A DNA stretch of 6,832 nucleotides, from NCBI GenBank assembly GCA_003487955.1, contig DNNJ01000342.1, forward strand, positions 2,166-8,997, given 5' to 3'. This DNA comes from Clostridiales bacterium. Lineage in GTDB: Bacteria > Bacillota > Clostridia > Tissierellales > Sedimentibacteraceae. Made by a program: the position numbers and the translations under genes. Of this stretch, positions 5,278-6,832 are shown in pieces (within the stretch, counting starts at the first letter, position 1; every line of letters starts with the position of its first letter). A model generated the notes under the pieces. It had not been told where the DNA came from and made no database searches. It was given only the letters and a program-made list of their open reading frames with translations.

Positions 5278-6832
5278 ATGAAGAGAATACTAATTATTTT
5301 ATTATTGTCGCTTATATTATTGATCGGCTGCACTGCATTTTCCGATGTTACTGAAATTGAAGCAGTAAATCTACAAAACGGTGTTAATATTGTTATTCCA
5401 AAAGACAGCAACGATGCGGATATAATTCAGGACGCAGTAAATAAGAAAGATAAAACAGATGAAGATATATCATCCTTATTGAATTATGAAATTACACTGA
5501 AAAAAGACAATAGTCAAGATGTCTACAAGCTTTACTTTGATTTAGATAACCAAGCTGCATACCTTGCCCAGGACAAAACATTGTATAAAGTTAAGGACAA
5601 TGCTGCAAAAAAATTGTTTTTATGCGATGTTTTTTCATATATATATATTTCCACAATTTATGATTCGTATATTGAGCTGAACGGGAACAAATTAAGCCCT
5701 GACATTGAATATAACTGGAACAGCAAAAATATAGAAGGATATTTTGTAAACAATGCAGGAATATTAACCGGAAAATATGAAAAGAATGATAAAATACCTG
5801 TATCACAGTCTGACTCCATAGATATTAAACATGAAAAGCAGCCTGATAACCAAATAATAAGAGTTTATTCGGAAGGCAGTTTGCTCAGTACAGGAAAAGA
5901 GCTGCATGAGGTTATCAACAATATAAAAAGTGACGGCGAATACCTTGTTGAATGTGAAAGCCAGTGGCATTTTAAGCAGGATACCGGGTCCTATGGCAGA
6001 AAGACATTAAAATTCACCGCATTGGTAGACATACCTGCAGAAATTAACATAATTACAAAAGAGAATTATCCGGGTAACATATTGTTGATTTCTATCGAAA
6101 ACTTAAATGCGGATGAAACAGTAAAATTAAAGACGGATGCTGTAAAAATTGACAATGATATCTACGCATATAAAGATAAAAATTATTATATAATTCCAAT
6201 AGACCTTTATACACAGCCCGGAAATTATGATGTAACAGCCGTGGTAAATGAAGGTGGAGAAGATGAATATACATTGGAAAAAACATTGAATGTATCAAAT
6301 AGAAGTTTCAAAACTCAATATCTTACGGTCAGCGAAGAAATGAATGAAACCAATAATGACAATACTGCAATTTATGAATTTGTTCAGCTTGTAAAGCCTG
6401 CAAGAACAGAGTCAGCAAAGGAAAAGCTGTGGGAAGGAACATTTATAATGCCTGTTGAAGGTGAACTGACAACGGATTTTGCTGAAATAAGATATGTAAA
6501 TAATGAAATTTCTTCTTCCCGACACTCAGGTCTTGATTTGGCTGCTCCCAAGGGTACTCCTGTCATGGCACCCAATAACGGAAGAGTCACCTTTTCCATG
6601 GAGGGGCTTCTTTCTCCCGGAAACACTATTGTTATTGACCATGGAATGGGACTTTTCACATCTTATTATCACTTAAATACAATTGATGTAAAAAAAGGAG
6701 ATGAGGTTAAAAAAGGAGATGTTATAGGAACTGTTGGAACAACTGGATTTTCAACAGGTCCGCACTTGCATTATGCAGTAAGTATATACAATACATATGT
6801 AAATCCATATCAAACCCTAAGCGGAATAATTG
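5278..6832 (+). CDS. M23 (LytM-type) metallopeptidase lipoprotein, 3' end cut by window
   Basis: An open frame of 518 codons running off the right edge, with ATG 5278 preceded by GGAGGT (5269-5274). Residues 1-17 are a lipoprotein signal peptide with lipobox L15-I-G-C18, so the mature protein should be anchored outside the membrane. Residues about 22-260 are a region I do not recognise, rich in Asp, Lys and aromatic residues. Residues about 262-352 (from E-N-Y-P-G-N, through Q-P-G-N-Y-D-V, to F-K-T-Q-Y-L-T-V) resemble the beta-sandwich domain often found before M23 domains. Residues about 386-512 are a peptidase M23 domain (PF01551) with all active-site motifs: H416-S-G-L-D420, Y464-H465-L, and H496-L-H498 within STGPHLHYAV. 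It should therefore be catalytically competent, cleaving peptidoglycan cross-links or stem peptides during wall growth, division or sporulation. The domain is nearly complete, so few residues are likely missing. It may be co-transcribed with the transporter. Confidence 0.9.
   Translation, partial: MKRILIILLLSLILLIGCTAFSDVTEIEAVNLQNGVNIVIPKDSNDADIIQDAVNKKDKTDEDISSLLNYEITLKKDNSQDVYKLYFDLDNQAAYLAQDKTLYKVKDNAAKKLFLCDVFSYIYISTIYDSYIELNGNKLSPDIEYNWNSKNIEGYFVNNAGILTGKYEKNDKIPVSQSDSIDIKHEKQPDNQIIRVYSEGSLLSTGKELHEVINNIKSDGEYLVECESQWHFKQDTGSYGRKTLKFTALVDIPAEINIITKENYPGNILLISIENLNADETVKLKTDAVKIDNDIYAYKDKNYYIIPIDLYTQPGNYDVTAVVNEGGEDEYTLEKTLNVSNRSFKTQYLTVSEEMNETNNDNTAIYEFVQLVKPARTESAKEKLWEGTFIMPVEGELTTDFAEIRYVNNEISSSRHSGLDLAAPKGTPVMAPNNGRVTFSMEGLLSPGNTIVIDHGMGLFTSYYHLNTIDVKKGDEVKKGDVIGTVGTTGFSTGPHLHYAVSIYNTYVNPYQTLSGII

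Noticed and set aside
5605..5650. A7, T6 and AT-dinucleotide tracts as possible phase-variation sites
   Set aside because: The tracts are short, the reading frame is intact through all of them, and such runs are expected in AT-rich coding sequence.
6690..6722. Tandem AAAAAAGGAGATG repeats resembling two ribosome binding sites
   Set aside because: They encode the K-K-G-D-E-V-K-K-G-D stretch that is typical of M23 domains, and the ATGs lie out of frame or in the middle of the domain.

Overview
The window is AT-rich, with strong AGGAGG-type ribosome binding sites, lipobox signal peptides and a purine riboswitch. All of this points to a low-GC Gram-positive bacterium, most likely a member of Clostridia (Bacillota). 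The sequence alone does not fix the genus. Every gene lies on the + strand and the region is compact; no mobile element, CRISPR array, tRNA or rRNA was seen.

Layout: (1) 1-252 is the 3' end of an exonuclease III gene. (2) 253-459 is a control region with a sigma-A-type promoter, a guanine-class purine riboswitch aptamer (about 306-378) and an intrinsic terminator (392-420), followed by a strong ribosome binding site. (3) 460-5231 is a four-gene ABC transporter operon: a BMP-family substrate-binding lipoprotein, a double-domain ATPase and two permeases of the BPD_transp_2 type. Gene order and families match the purine-nucleoside (guanosine) transporters such as B. subtilis NupNOPQ. (4) 5278-6832 is a lipoprotein with a C-terminal M23 (LytM-type) peptidase domain, open at the right edge of the window. 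It follows the last permease by 46 bases with no terminator.

How it works together: when guanine or hypoxanthine is plentiful, the aptamer should close its P1 helix and let the terminator form, shutting off the transporter. When purine is scarce, the 5' strand of P1 is free to pair with a second copy of its partner sequence at 388-395. That copy overlaps the left arm of the terminator, so transcription should continue. The lipoprotein would then capture a purine nucleoside outside the membrane, and the ATPase-permease complex would import it for salvage. A strong hairpin between the lipoprotein and ATPase genes probably helps the cell make more binding protein than membrane complex.

No wholly new system is evident. 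The points most worth a second look are the duplicated switching strand in the riboswitch, the intercistronic hairpin, the one-sided ATP sites of the ATPase, the unusual ligand-loop sequence of the BMP protein, and a cell-wall peptidase that may be co-transcribed with a purine-regulated transporter.
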